This document shows, piece by piece, positions 6,925-18,522 of a stretch of DNA of 64,000 nt. The stretch's first letter is position 1. Every line of letters begins with the position of its first letter. Origin of the DNA: Streptomyces bambusae (GTDB lineage: Bacteria > Actinomycetota > Actinomycetes > Streptomycetales > Streptomycetaceae); assembly GCF_020532645.1 (NCBI RefSeq), contig NZ_JAJAUZ010000019.1, forward strand, positions 1 through 64,000. Reading direction: 5' to 3'. A program made the position numbers and the translations under genes. A model generated the notes under the pieces. It was not told the origin of the DNA. It searched no databases and saw only the letters and a program-made list of their open reading frames with translations.

Positions 6925-9500
6925 CCGTGCTCAAGACCTCGATGCGCAACTTCCTCGCGCACAAGGGGCGGATGGCGCTCTCCGCCATCGCGGTCCTGCT
7001 CTCCGTGGCCTTCGTCTGCGGCACCCTCGTGTTCACCGACACCATGAACACGACGTTCGACAAGCTCTTCGCCTCCACCGCCGCCGACGTCACCGTCAGC
7101 CCCAAGGGCTCCGACCCGGGCGACCCCAGCAAGACCGGCCGCCCCGAGACGCTGCCCGCCGCGCTCGTCGCGAAGGCGGCCGGCGCCCAAGGCGTCGAGC
7201 AGGCCGCCGGCTCCGTCGTCTCCACCTCCGTGACCGTCGTCAACGCCGGCAACGAGAACATGGGCTCCAGCACCGGCGCCCCGACCATCGCGGTCGGCTG
7301 GAGCGACCGCGAACTGAAGACCATGGCCATCGCCTCCGGCCACGCCCCGCGCGGCCCCACCGAGGTGATGGTCGACGCGGACACCGCCGGCAAGCACCAC
7401 CTGAAGATCGGCGACGAGCTGCGCACCATCGCCGTCACCGGCGACTTCCGCGCCCGCATCTCCGGCATCGCCGACTTCAAGGTCACCAACCCGGGCGCCA
7501 CCATCGTCTACTTCGACATGCCCACCGCCCAGCGCGAACTGCTCGGCACCACCGGCGTGTTCACCAACATCGACATCACCGCCAAGCCCGGCTTCACCGA
7601 CGACCAGGTCAAGCGGAACGTCGACACCGCCCTCGGCGCGGGCACCCTCAAGCTCCAGACCGCCAAGGAGGCCGCCGACAGCGGCCGCGAGGACATCGGC
7701 GCGTTCCTCGACGTGATGAAGTACGCGATGCTCGGCTTCGCCGGGATCGCCTTCCTCGTCGGCATCTTCCTCATCTTCAACACGTTCTCCATGCTGGTCG
7801 CCCAGCGCACCCGCGAGATCGGCCTGATGCGCGCCATCGGCGCCGACCGCAAGCAGGTCAACCGCTCCGTGCTCGTCGAGGCCTTCCTGCTCGGCGTCGT
7901 CGGCTCGCTCCTCGGCGTCGGCGCGGGCGTCGGCCTCGCCGTCGGCCTGATGAAGCTCATGGGCCAGATGGGCATGAACCTGTCCACCGACGACCTGACC
8001 GTCCTGTGGACCACGCCCGTCGTCGGCATCGTCCTCGGCGTCGTCGTCACCGTCGTCTCCGCCTACATCCCGGCCCGCCGGGCCGGCAAGGTCTCCCCGA
8101 TGGCCGCCCTGCGCGACGCCGGCACCCCCGCCGACCGCAAGGCCGGCTGGCTCCGCGGCGGCCTCGGCGCGGTCCTCACCGCCGCCGGCGGCGGCGCGCT
8201 GCTCCTCGCCGGACAGGCCGACAAGGCCGCCGAGGGCTCGCTGTGGCTGGGCCTCGGCATCGTCCTCAGCCTGATCGGCTTCATCGTGATCGGCCCGCTG
8301 CTGGCCGGCGCCGTGGTCAAGGTGCTCTCCGGCGTGGTCCTGCGGCCCTTCGGCGCCGTCGGCCGGCTCGCCGAGCGCAACGCGCTGCGCAATCCGCGCC
8401 GTACCGGTGCCACCGGTGCCGCGCTCATGATCGGCCTGGCGCTGGTCGCCTGCCTGTCCGTGGTCGGCTCCTCCATGGTGGCCTCCGCCACCGCCGAGCT
8501 GGACCGGTCCGTGGGCGCCGACTTCATCGTCCAGCCCGCCGGCGGCGCGCCGGTCCCGCTCGTGCCGCAGGCCCAGCAGGCCGTGCAGAAGACCGCCGGG
8601 CTCGACCACGTCACCGCGTACCGGATCGTCGAGGCGAAGCTGACCACGCCCGACGGCCGCACCTCCGGCGAGAGCCTGTCCGTCACCGACCCGACGTACC
8701 CGCAGGACGTGCGCCGCAAGATGGTCGCCGGCGAGCACGCGGCGGCGTACGGCAAGGACGCCATGGCCGTCGGCGAGGGCTTCGCCAAGGAGCACGGAGT
8801 CAAGGTCGGCAGCCCGGTGAAGGTCGCCTTCCAGGACGGCCGGACCGCCTCCCTCAAGGTCACCGCGATCACCTCGGACGAGGGCAGCCTCGACAAGGGC
8901 GCGATCTACGTCAGCACCGCCACCGCCCGCCAGTACGTCCCGGCGGACAAGCTGCCGGCACCGTTCATGCTGCTCGCCAAGGCCGAGGACGGCCGGGCCG
9001 ACGCCGCGTACGCCGAGATGAAGACGGCGCTCGCGAAGTACCCGCAGTACAAGGCGCTCAACCAGGCCGACTACAAGCAGACCCTCAAGGACCAGGTCGG
9101 CCAGCTGCTGAACATGGTCTACGGCCTGCTGGCCCTCGCGATCATCGTCGCCGTCCTCGGCGTGGTGAACACCCTGGCGCTGTCGGTGGTCGAGCGGACC
9201 CGCGAGATCGGCCTGATGCGCGCCATCGGCCTGTCCCGCCGCCAGCTGCGCCGCATGATCCGGCTGGAATCGGTGGTCATCGCCCTCTTCGGCGCCCTGC
9301 TCGGCCTCGGCCTGGGCATGGGCTGGGGCGCCACGGCGCAGAAGCTGCTCGCGCTGGAGGGGCTGAACGTGCTGGAGATCCCGTGGGGGACCATCCTCAC
9401 CGTGTTCGTCGGCTCGGCCTTCGTGGGCCTGTTCGCCGCGCTGGTCCCGGCGTTCCGGGCGGGCCGGATGAACGTGCTGAACGCGATCGCCAGCGAGTAG
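6921..9500 (+). CDS. ABC exporter permease, FtsX-like, duplicated architecture
   Basis: 859 residues. An N-terminal helix (MALSAIAVLLSVAFVCGTLVF) is followed by an extracytoplasmic MacB-PCD-like domain. Then come three helices around MLGFAGIAFLVGIFLIFNTF (first FtsX domain), a central pair of helices, a second extracellular domain, and a C-terminal FtsX domain (NMVYGLLALAIIVAVLGVVNTLAL to the end). The motif ERTREIGLMRAIG or QRTREIGLMRAIG appears once in each FtsX half, which is characteristic. It pairs with the ATPase encoded by the overlapping upstream gene. A perfect terminator hairpin follows at 9520-9567, so this is a two-gene operon. The relative at 37640-40186 has the same layout. Confidence 0.92.
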   Translation: MTVLKTSMRNFLAHKGRMALSAIAVLLSVAFVCGTLVFTDTMNTTFDKLFASTAADVTVSPKGSDPGDPSKTGRPETLPAALVAKAAGAQGVEQAAGSVVSTSVTVVNAGNENMGSSTGAPTIAVGWSDRELKTMAIASGHAPRGPTEVMVDADTAGKHHLKIGDELRTIAVTGDFRARISGIADFKVTNPGATIVYFDMPTAQRELLGTTGVFTNIDITAKPGFTDDQVKRNVDTALGAGTLKLQTAKEAADSGREDIGAFLDVMKYAMLGFAGIAFLVGIFLIFNTFSMLVAQRTREIGLMRAIGADRKQVNRSVLVEAFLLGVVGSLLGVGAGVGLAVGLMKLMGQMGMNLSTDDLTVLWTTPVVGIVLGVVVTVVSAYIPARRAGKVSPMAALRDAGTPADRKAGWLRGGLGAVLTAAGGGALLLAGQADKAAEGSLWLGLGIVLSLIGFIVIGPLLAGAVVKVLSGVVLRPFGAVGRLAERNALRNPRRTGATGAALMIGLALVACLSVVGSSMVASATAELDRSVGADFIVQPAGGAPVPLVPQAQQAVQKTAGLDHVTAYRIVEAKLTTPDGRTSGESLSVTDPTYPQDVRRKMVAGEHAAAYGKDAMAVGEGFAKEHGVKVGSPVKVAFQDGRTASLKVTAITSDEGSLDKGAIYVSTATARQYVPADKLPAPFMLLAKAEDGRADAAYAEMKTALAKYPQYKALNQADYKQTLKDQVGQLLNMVYGLLALAIIVAVLGVVNTLALSVVERTREIGLMRAIGLSRRQLRRMIRLESVVIALFGALLGLGLGMGWGATAQKLLALEGLNVLEIPWGTILTVFVGSAFVGLFAALVPAFRAGRMNVLNAIASE

Positions 9501-9519
9501 TCCGCACGGACGACGCCCG

Positions 9520-9567
9520 ACGGGCGGGGCCCGGTGTGCCGAGTGCGGCGCACCGGGCCCCGCCCGT
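9520..9567. terminator. Bidirectional hairpin terminator
   Basis: A perfect 17-bp stem (9520-9536 with 9551-9567, ACGGGCGGGGCCCGGTG and its complement) with a 14-base loop. It lies between the convergent ends of the permease (9500) and the DUF2079 gene (9583). Confidence 0.8.
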
Positions 9568-9582
9568 TCTCGCGTACGCGGG

Positions 9583-11154
9583 TCAGACCCGGCGCATCAG
9601 GACGTAGCCGTGGGCGGCGCCGGCCTGCTCGAACCGGGCCTCCGGATGCAGCTGGCGGGCGTACTCCAGCGGGTCGGGCACCCAGCCCGAGGAGTTGTCG
9701 ACCGCGATCCAGTCCGGGACCACACCGCGGGTGCCGCCGATCCAGAACACCCGGCAGCGCGAGGTCAGCCGGGCGATCGGGCCGACGTCGGCCTCCACGC
9801 TCGCCCCGTCCGGGATCCGCGCCAGCAGCGCCTCCACGTCCCGGACCCGCTCGCTCTTCCCGTACGTACGCCCCTCCGTCAGCGCGGCCAGCGGCAGCGA
9901 CGGGGTCAGGGCGAGGGCGGCGGCCGCGACCGCGGCGGGCACCTGGAGGGCGGCCGCCCGCACCAGGGGGCGGGGGCTGCGGCGGGTGCGGTCGAGGGCG
10001 TCGGCGAGGGCGAGGAAGACGACCGGCATCAGCACGGCGCTGTAGTGCCAGTCGGTGCCCCAGTAGTGGTCGTCGCCGGAGAGCATCCGCCAGCCGAGGG
10101 TGGGCAGCGCGACCAGCAGGAGCGGGGAGCGCAGGGCCAGCAGGGCGGTGGTGGGGACGAGCACCCACAGCAGGGTGCGGAACTTGGTGCCGAGGCCGTC
10201 GAGGGGACCGTTGCCGCTGTGGTCGAGCTTGGTCCAGTAGTCGTAGTCGCCGGCCGTGTTGAAGGCGGGGATGACCACCGTGAAGACGAGGACGGCGGCC
10301 GCCAGCCCGAACAGGGCGGTGCCCAGCGCCCAGCGGGCGGCCCGCGGATCGTCCCGCCGGGCCCGGAGGGCGACGACGGTCGCCACGGCGGCCAGGGTGA
10401 CCCCGAGGTCCTCCTTGACCAGCACCAGCGGCAGCGCCCACAGCAGGGCCGCCCGGTACCGGGACGCGAGCAGCGCCTCCAGGGCGAACGCGATCAGGGG
10501 GACGGCGAAGCAGATCTCGTGGAAGTCGAAGTCGACGGCCCGCTGCACGCCCCAGGACAGGCCGAAGGCCAGCCCGAGGGCCAGGCCCCGGGGACGCCCG
10601 AGCAGCCGGGAGGCGGCCCGGGTGACGGGTATCGCGGCCAGCGCGAACAGGGCGGCCTGCACGACGAGCAGGGTCACCGGGGTCGGGAACACCCGGTAGA
10701 AGGGGGCGATCAGCGCGGTCACCGGGCTGAAGTGGTCCCCGAGTATGTGCGTCCCCGGCCCCTTCAGATCGGCGATCGGCGCCTGCAGCCCCGCGTACCC
10801 GCGGATCGCCTGCTCGAAGATCCCCAGGTCCCAGGAGAGCGTCTCCATCCGCCGGTACCGCAACACGCTGACCAGCGTGTACGCGAGGAACAGGCCGAGC
10901 GAGAGCAGGTACGGACCGGGGTCGCGGCGCACGACGGCCACGACCCGGCGCAGCCGGGCCGGCCGCGGGATGGGGGGCGCGGGCGGGGCCGCCGCGGCCC
11001 CGGCGGCCCGCGGGGCGGGCACGCGGACGGCGGGCCCGGCCGGGGCGGCGGCCGGTACGGGCGGCTCGGGGGCCGTACCGGGGTCGGGAGCCCGGTCGGG
11101 CTCGGGGGCGGGGAGGCGGCCCGGGTCCGGGTGGCCGAGGTCGGGGGAAGGCAT
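9583..11154 (-). CDS. DUF2079 integral membrane protein
   Basis: About 523 residues. A Pro/Ala-rich N-terminal tail of some 75 residues precedes a polytopic membrane domain of ten or more helices. Recognisable DUF2079 features are LSWDLGIFEQAIRGYA near the first loop, HILGDHFSPVTALIAPFYRV, VDFDFHEICFAVPLIAFALE and DDHYWGTDWHYSAVLMPV, followed by a soluble C-terminal domain. The family resembles membrane glycosyltransferases of the GT-C type, but its substrate is unknown. The ATG at 11154 has GAGGA about 9 bases upstream. It follows the sigma factor and Pro/Thr-rich protein genes in the same direction with only 23 bases between, so it is probably in their operon. Confidence 0.85.
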   Translation of the reverse strand: MPSPDLGHPDPGRLPAPEPDRAPDPGTAPEPPVPAAAPAGPAVRVPAPRAAGAAAAPPAPPIPRPARLRRVVAVVRRDPGPYLLSLGLFLAYTLVSVLRYRRMETLSWDLGIFEQAIRGYAGLQAPIADLKGPGTHILGDHFSPVTALIAPFYRVFPTPVTLLVVQAALFALAAIPVTRAASRLLGRPRGLALGLAFGLSWGVQRAVDFDFHEICFAVPLIAFALEALLASRYRAALLWALPLVLVKEDLGVTLAAVATVVALRARRDDPRAARWALGTALFGLAAAVLVFTVVIPAFNTAGDYDYWTKLDHSGNGPLDGLGTKFRTLLWVLVPTTALLALRSPLLLVALPTLGWRMLSGDDHYWGTDWHYSAVLMPVVFLALADALDRTRRSPRPLVRAAALQVPAAVAAAALALTPSLPLAALTEGRTYGKSERVRDVEALLARIPDGASVEADVGPIARLTSRCRVFWIGGTRGVVPDWIAVDNSSGWVPDPLEYARQLHPEARFEQAGAAHGYVLMRRV

Positions 11155-11177
11155 GGGAGGGGATCCTCGGGTCGGGG

Positions 11178-11801
11178 TCAGCGGGCCGGCGTGGTCAGGG
11201 CCAGGGCGAAGACCGACGGGGACGCGGCGGCCCCCGGCGGCACCGGTGCCGGGCCCGCCTCCGGCGGCGGGCCGGCGACGACCGGGTCCGAAGGAGCGTA
11301 CGCGTCCGATCCGGAACGTGCCTCCGCCCCGCCCGGCGGCCGGGGCGAGGAGCCCACGGGCCAGGTGCCGGAGCCGCTGGGGGTCAGGCCGGCCGACGGC
11401 TCCCCGGAGCCGGTCGGGGTGGGGGTGGCGGTCGGGGTGGGGGTGCCCGACGGCTCGCGGGTGTTGGTCGGCGGCGGGCCGTACGAGCCGGTGCCGGTCG
11501 CGGCGCCCGAGCCCGGGCCGGTGGACGGCGGCACCGAAGGGGTCGGCGAACCGGTCGGCGGGTCGGAGAACGGGCCGGTCGGCGCGGCCGGCCGCACCGG
11601 CTCCGTCTGCGAGCCCAGCGACAGCCCGGCCGCCGCGCCGCCGATGCCCAGCACGCACACCGCCCCGGCCGCCACCAGTGCCAGCCGCCGCCGGTGCCGT
11701 GCCCTGCCGCGCCGCACCACGTGCGCCACGTCGGGCGGCACGGCCTGCCGCCCCGCGTCCCGGGCGGCGTGCTTGAGCGCCTCGGACAGCCGGTCAGGCA
11801 T
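11178..11801 (-). CDS. Membrane-anchored Pro/Thr/Ser-rich protein coupled to ECF sigma factor
   Basis: 207 residues. A basic cytoplasmic N-terminus (RLSEALKHAARDAGR, then VVRRGRARHRRR) is followed by one membrane helix (LALVAAGAVCVLGIGGAAAG, near residues 40-60). A long extracytoplasmic region rich in Pro, Thr, Ser and Gly (for example PTPTATPTPTGSGEPS) follows. Its start overlaps the end of the sigma factor gene by 8 bases, so the two are translationally coupled. The position fits an anti-sigma or sigma-associated membrane protein, and the topology (short cytoplasmic tail, one helix, disordered outside) agrees. However, no zinc anti-sigma (HxxxCxxC) motif is present, so this role is inferred from context only. 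Confidence 0.75.
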   Translation of the reverse strand: MPDRLSEALKHAARDAGRQAVPPDVAHVVRRGRARHRRRLALVAAGAVCVLGIGGAAAGLSLGSQTEPVRPAAPTGPFSDPPTGSPTPSVPPSTGPGSGAATGTGSYGPPPTNTREPSGTPTPTATPTPTGSGEPSAGLTPSGSGTWPVGSSPRPPGGAEARSGSDAYAPSDPVVAGPPPEAGPAPVPPGAAASPSVFALALTTPAR

Positions 11802-12279
11802 CGGGGACCTCCTCCAGGTGGGGCCGGAGCGCGGCTCGCGCGCGGGACAGATGGGTCTTGACGGTGCCGGCCGCGATGCCGGTCTCGGCCGCCACCTGCT
11901 CGACGGTCAGGTCGCAGACGTAGTGCAGGACGGCCACCCGGCGCTGCCGGTCCGGCAGTGCCCGCAGCGCGGTGACCAGCGCGACCGTGCCCGGCCCCGG
12001 GCCCGGCACCGCCGGGTCGCCCTCGTGCCGCTCCCGCCAGGCCTCCGAGGCCCGCCGGCGGCGCCGCCACCGGCTGACCGCCAGCCGCCACGCGACCGTC
12101 CGGATCCAGGCCTCCGGCCCGGCGTCCCGGCTCAGCCGGCCCCGCCGCCCCCAGGCCCGTACGAACGCCTCCTGCACCACGTCCTGCGCCTCGTGCAGGT
12201 CGCCGGTCATCAGATAGACCTGTCCCACCAGCTGCTGAGCGGAGTGAGCGTAGAACTCCTCGAACTCCTCGACGGTCAA
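11794..12279 (-). CDS. ECF RNA polymerase sigma factor, SigE family
   Basis: About 161 residues. Region 2 is EEFYAHSAQQLVGQVYLMTGDLHEAQDVVQEAFVRAWGR; the DVVQEAF core-binding motif is typical. Region 4 is ALRALPDRQRRVAVLHYVCDLTVEQVAAETGIAAGTVKTHLSRARAALR, with the HTH at the end. Length and the EFxEFY start match the SigE/SigM-type ECF41-independent family of Streptomyces. No ATG or GTG fits well. A TTG at 12279 preceded by GGGAG (5-base gap) gives the expected N-terminus just before EEFEEFY. The gene overlaps the Pro/Thr-rich membrane protein gene by 8 bases. A possible ECF-type promoter lies at 12311-12343. Confidence 0.88.
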   Translation of the reverse strand: MTVEEFEEFYAHSAQQLVGQVYLMTGDLHEAQDVVQEAFVRAWGRRGRLSRDAGPEAWIRTVAWRLAVSRWRRRRRASEAWRERHEGDPAVPGPGPGTVALVTALRALPDRQRRVAVLHYVCDLTVEQVAAETGIAAGTVKTHLSRARAALRPHLEEVPDA

Positions 12280-12310
12280 AAGTGCTCCCGGTGGTGGACA
12301 GATCTCACGC

Positions 12311-12343
12311 GGTATACGCCCGGGACCCCCACTCCGGTTGACA
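12311..12343 (-). promoter_or_regulatory. Candidate ECF-type promoter of the sigma operon
   Basis: On the minus strand TGTCAACC (12343-12336) and CGTATACC (12318-12311) are separated by 17 bases and lie 32 bases upstream of the TTG start. The AAC-containing -35 and CGT-containing -10 resemble promoters read by ECF sigma factors, which often read their own genes. This is pattern recognition only. Confidence 0.4.
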
Positions 12344-12377
12344 CGCCCCCGCAACTTTTTCGAACGGGACACGAAAA

Positions 12378-12417
12378 GGCCCCGGTCCCGCAGCGTGAAC
12401 ACTGCGGGACCGGGGCC
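12378..12417 (-). terminator. Intrinsic terminator of the toxin-antitoxin operon
   Basis: A perfect 16-bp stem (12378-12393 with 12402-12417, GGCCCCGGTCCCGCAG and its complement) with an 8-base loop. On the minus strand it is followed by TTTTC. It lies 18 bases past the stop of the PIN-domain gene. Confidence 0.85.
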
Positions 12418-12434
12418 GGGAGCGGCTGCGCTGC

Positions 12435-12809
12435 TCAGACGGCGAGGACGGGCACGTCGTACAGCGGGATGAACTTGTCGCGCGTCACGAGGGTGAGCCC
12501 TTCGGTCTGCGCCTGGGCGACGAGTATCCGGTCGAAGGGGTCGCGGTGGTGCGGGGGCAGGCGGCCCGCCCGGGTGCCGTGGAGGCCCGTCACGGGCAGA
12601 GCCTTGAGCTGGCAGTCCCGCACCCGTTCCGGCAGGTCCGCCGGGCCGTCCAGCTTCCCGATGGCTTGTTTGACCGCGAGTTCCCACGGCGTGACGGCGC
12701 TGACGTACGCCAGCTCCTCGGTGTCGAGCAGGTCCTTGGTCTCCGCCGACAGCTCGGGAGAGTCCATGAGCCACCACACCACGACGTGGGTGTCCGCCAG
12801 CAGCTTCAC
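12435..12809 (-). CDS. vapC: Type II toxin, PIN-domain ribonuclease (VapC-like)
   Basis: 124 residues. The acidic PIN-domain residues are visible: Asp in KLLADTHVVVWW (residue 6), Glu in TPWELAVKQ near residue 43, and Asp in HHRDPFDRILVAQA near residue 93. A further Asp is in TRD. This DTHVVVW type is the PIN_SIL-like VapC group found across actinobacteria; such enzymes cleave RNA, often tRNA. The GTG start at 12809 overlaps the antitoxin stop in GTGA, giving the usual antitoxin-then-toxin coupling. All catalytic residues appear present, so the toxin is probably active. Confidence 0.9.
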   Translation of the reverse strand: MKLLADTHVVVWWLMDSPELSAETKDLLDTEELAYVSAVTPWELAVKQAIGKLDGPADLPERVRDCQLKALPVTGLHGTRAGRLPPHHRDPFDRILVAQAQTEGLTLVTRDKFIPLYDVPVLAV

Positions 12810-13069
12810 GCTCGCTCCTCCGGAAGCAGGCCGAAGGCCTCTGCGAAGCCCGGGTCGTCGGACATGTCGTCGAAGTCGTCGCGGAACGTGACGGGCTCGG
12901 TCAGCGACCCCCGGTCCGTCCGGCGGACCTTGGACGCCAACGGAATCAGCTTCGCGACCGGCTCCCCGGACTTGCTGATGATCACCTCTTCGCCGGTGGC
13001 CACCAGTTCCAGGATCTTGGAGAGGTGGGTCTTCGTCTCGTGCACGTTGTACTGCCTGGCTGCTTCCAT
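12806..13069 (-). CDS. Type II antitoxin, Phd/YefM family
   Basis: 87 residues. The N-terminal Phd/YefM fold is clear: YNVHETKTHLSKILELVATGEEVIISKSGEPVAKLIPL, with the conserved TKTHLSKIL helix and the SGEPVAKL turn. The acidic C-terminal part (FRDDFDDMSDDPGFAEAF) is the likely toxin-neutralising tail. GAGAGG lies 5 bases before the ATG. Phd-type antitoxins bind operators in their own promoter, and a CTAAGT/ACTTAG inverted repeat is located about 30 bases upstream. It overlaps the toxin start by 4 bases. Confidence 0.9.
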   Translation of the reverse strand: MEAARQYNVHETKTHLSKILELVATGEEVIISKSGEPVAKLIPLASKVRRTDRGSLTEPVTFRDDFDDMSDDPGFAEAFGLLPEERA

Positions 13070-13095
13070 GGCGGCCTCTCAAGACACAGAGTGGA

Positions 13096-13112
13096 CTAAG
13101 TGCTGGACTTAG
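13096..13112. promoter_or_regulatory. Candidate antitoxin operator
   Basis: CTAAGT (13096-13101) and ACTTAG (13107-13112) form a 6-bp inverted repeat with a 5-base spacer, starting 27 bases upstream of the antitoxin ATG. This is where Phd-type autoregulation is expected. Confidence 0.5.
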
Positions 13113-13290
13113 GCTAGCTGGACGGGCCCCATCTGCGCCATCTCGCTCACCCTGACGAGTGACCGCAATCCCTCGGGCGAGTGACGGGCCCACGTCGTAA
13201 CCTGGGAACCCCCGGCCCGTGCGACGTGTCGGGCCCTTCGCGTTGCCCGCGAATCTGCCCTGCTGCCCCTTCCCCGGACGGAAAGCCCTC

Positions 13291-16821
<3,531 letters not shown>

Positions 16822-16840
16822 CGGCGTAGCGGCGTACGGA

Positions 16841-16868
16841 TGCGGCCGGGCCCGGCGGCCCGGCCGCA
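16841..16868 (+). terminator. mfd: Hairpin terminator after mfd
   Basis: An 11-bp perfect stem (TGCGGCCGGGC at 16841-16851 with 16858-16868) and a 6-base loop, 20 bases past the mfd stop. Confidence 0.7.
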
Positions 16869-16889
16869 TCGCTGTCTAGGATCCGGTGC

Positions 16890-17591
16890 ATGCGCCGAAC
16901 CCTTTCTCCCGCGGCCGGCGGAGCCGCCCTGCTGCTCGCCGCCGCACTGGCCCTGACCGGCTGTACGCAGGAGCGGCCCGGGGCCGGTTCCGGGGCCTCC
17001 GGCGGGTCGGGGGGCACGGGCGGGGCGCCGGCGCTGGGCGCGGTGGACGCGCTCACGGTGAAGGGGCGGGCGGCGAAGTCCGGGTACGCCCGCGAGGAGT
17101 TCGGCCGCGGCTGGCGGGACACCGACGGCAACGGGTGCGGCACCCGCGAGGACGTCCTGCGCCGCGACCTGACCGGCACCCGGCTGCGGGACGGCCGCTG
17201 CACGGTGCTGTCCGGGGTGCTGGAGAGCGACCCGTACACCGGCCGGCGGCTGGAGTTCCGGCGCGGTCGCTCCGCCGTGGACATCGACCACGTGGTCGCT
17301 CTGTCGGACGCCTGGCAGAAGGGTGCCCGCGGCTGGACGCGCGCCAAGCGGGTCGCGTTCGCCAACGACCCGCTGAACCTGCTCGCCGTGGACGCCCGCG
17401 CCAACCGCCGCAAGAGCGACGGCGACGCGGCCACCTGGCTGCCCGCGAACAAGCCGTACCGCTGCCCGTACGTGGCGGCCCAGGTGGCCGTGAAGCGCAA
17501 GTACGGCCTGTGGGTCACGGCGGGGGAGCGGGACGCGATGAAGCGCGTGCTGTCCCGCTGCCCCGACCAGCACCTGCCGGCGGAGCGCTGA
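16890..17591 (+). CDS. Lipoprotein with DUF1524/HNH-type nuclease domain
   Basis: 233 residues. A lipoprotein signal (ALALTGC) puts Cys near residue 28 as the lipidation site, followed by a Gly/Ser-rich spacer. The C-terminal domain has the DUF1524-type HNH core: VDIDHVVALSDAWQKGA, with the DH pair as general base, then NDPLNLLAVDARANRRKSDGDAA, providing the Asn and Lys residues. Related secreted proteins in Streptomyces are annotated as HNH endonucleases that could degrade extracellular DNA. RDTDGNGCGTREDVL is a further conserved block. It is expected on the outer face of the membrane. It converges on the next gene with 24 bases between the stops. Confidence 0.85.
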   Translation: MRRTLSPAAGGAALLLAAALALTGCTQERPGAGSGASGGSGGTGGAPALGAVDALTVKGRAAKSGYAREEFGRGWRDTDGNGCGTREDVLRRDLTGTRLRDGRCTVLSGVLESDPYTGRRLEFRRGRSAVDIDHVVALSDAWQKGARGWTRAKRVAFANDPLNLLAVDARANRRKSDGDAATWLPANKPYRCPYVAAQVAVKRKYGLWVTAGERDAMKRVLSRCPDQHLPAER

Positions 17592-17615
17592 GGCGCCCCG
17601 CCGGTCGCCTCCGGA

Positions 17616-18419
17616 TCAGGCCGCCTTGCCCGTCCGCTTCAGCTTGTCGGCGTCGATGACGTCCTTGTCGGCGGGCGGCGTCAGGTCGACCGCCTTGTTG
17701 TAGTCGGAGAACGTGATGTCCCCCGGCTCCTTGCCGTCCTTGGTCGCGCGCAGCAGGTACGGCTCGCCCTGGGTGGCCACGTAGTACGTCTCCAGGCCGT
17801 CCTCGGACGGGGCGGTCACGGTCAGCGCCTGCCGGCCGTCCACCGTGGCGGGCGCGCCCTTGCGGGCGACCGGGCTGCTCTTGCCGAAGGAGGCGAGGAG
17901 CTTCTCCAGGTCGCACATCTGGGCCGACTGCCGGGCTTCGGCGCTGCTCGCCTTCATCTTCAGCCAGCGGTCGGCGAGCATCGCGACCATCGCGTCGGCC
18001 TGGTTCTTCGGCATGTCCTTGGCCTGCGAGCGGTACAGCTTCGCGTCGCCCTTGTAGTAGATGACCTCGGACGACTTGATGATCTCCGCGGTGCCGGTGC
18101 CGCCGAGGGTGACCGTGCCGGAGCACTCGCCCTTCAGGTTCAGGGCGAGGTCCATCCCGACGTCCTTGCCGTCGGTACGGACCTTCCCCTTCAGCCGCAT
18201 CGACTGGGCGGCCGTCGTCGCGGCGTACGCCTTCTCGTGGATCTGCGGGCCGGACAGGTCGGCGAACGGGTCGGCCGGCTTCGTGGCCTCCGGCGCCTTT
18301 GCCGACGCGGACCCCTTCGACTCCGGGTCCTTCGCCGGCCGGTCGGAAGAACCGCAGGCGGTCAGCCCGCCGAGCGTGGCGCAGACGAGTGCGGTTGCTG
18401 CCAGTGTGCGCATGCGCAT
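17616..18419 (-). CDS. Lipoprotein, tandem paralogue 1 (LppX/LprG-like fold suspected)
   Basis: 267 residues with a lipobox (LGGLTAC, Cys near residue 22) and a Ser/Lys/Ala-rich spacer. The folded domain starts at FADLSGPQIHEKAYAATTAAQSMRLKGKV and continues with repeated beta strands (GTAEIIKSSEVIYYKGDAKLYRS, ATVDGRQALTVTAPSEDG, EPYLLRATK). This pattern resembles the LolA/LppX-LprG lipoproteins that carry lipids or sense ligands, but that is an inference from strand pattern. The block LADRWLKM and the C-terminal VDLTPPADKDVID are shared with the neighbour at 18523-19290, which shows duplication. The ATG at 18419 begins MRMRTLAATALVC, a normal signal peptide. Confidence 0.8.
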   Translation of the reverse strand: MRMRTLAATALVCATLGGLTACGSSDRPAKDPESKGSASAKAPEATKPADPFADLSGPQIHEKAYAATTAAQSMRLKGKVRTDGKDVGMDLALNLKGECSGTVTLGGTGTAEIIKSSEVIYYKGDAKLYRSQAKDMPKNQADAMVAMLADRWLKMKASSAEARQSAQMCDLEKLLASFGKSSPVARKGAPATVDGRQALTVTAPSEDGLETYYVATQGEPYLLRATKDGKEPGDITFSDYNKAVDLTPPADKDVIDADKLKRTGKAA

Positions 18420-18522
18420 CCGGAATCCCCCTGTGTGTCGACTGTGACGGCGAGACTAACCAACCCCCCTGACAGGGTTCCCGGCCGGTGGGGCCGCCGA
18501 ACGTCCCGCCAACGGCCCCGGA

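Noticed and set aside
6822..8795. Long open minus-strand frame over the ABC permease
   Set aside because: It is antisense to an FtsX permease with recognised motifs, and its composition is typical of a shadow frame.
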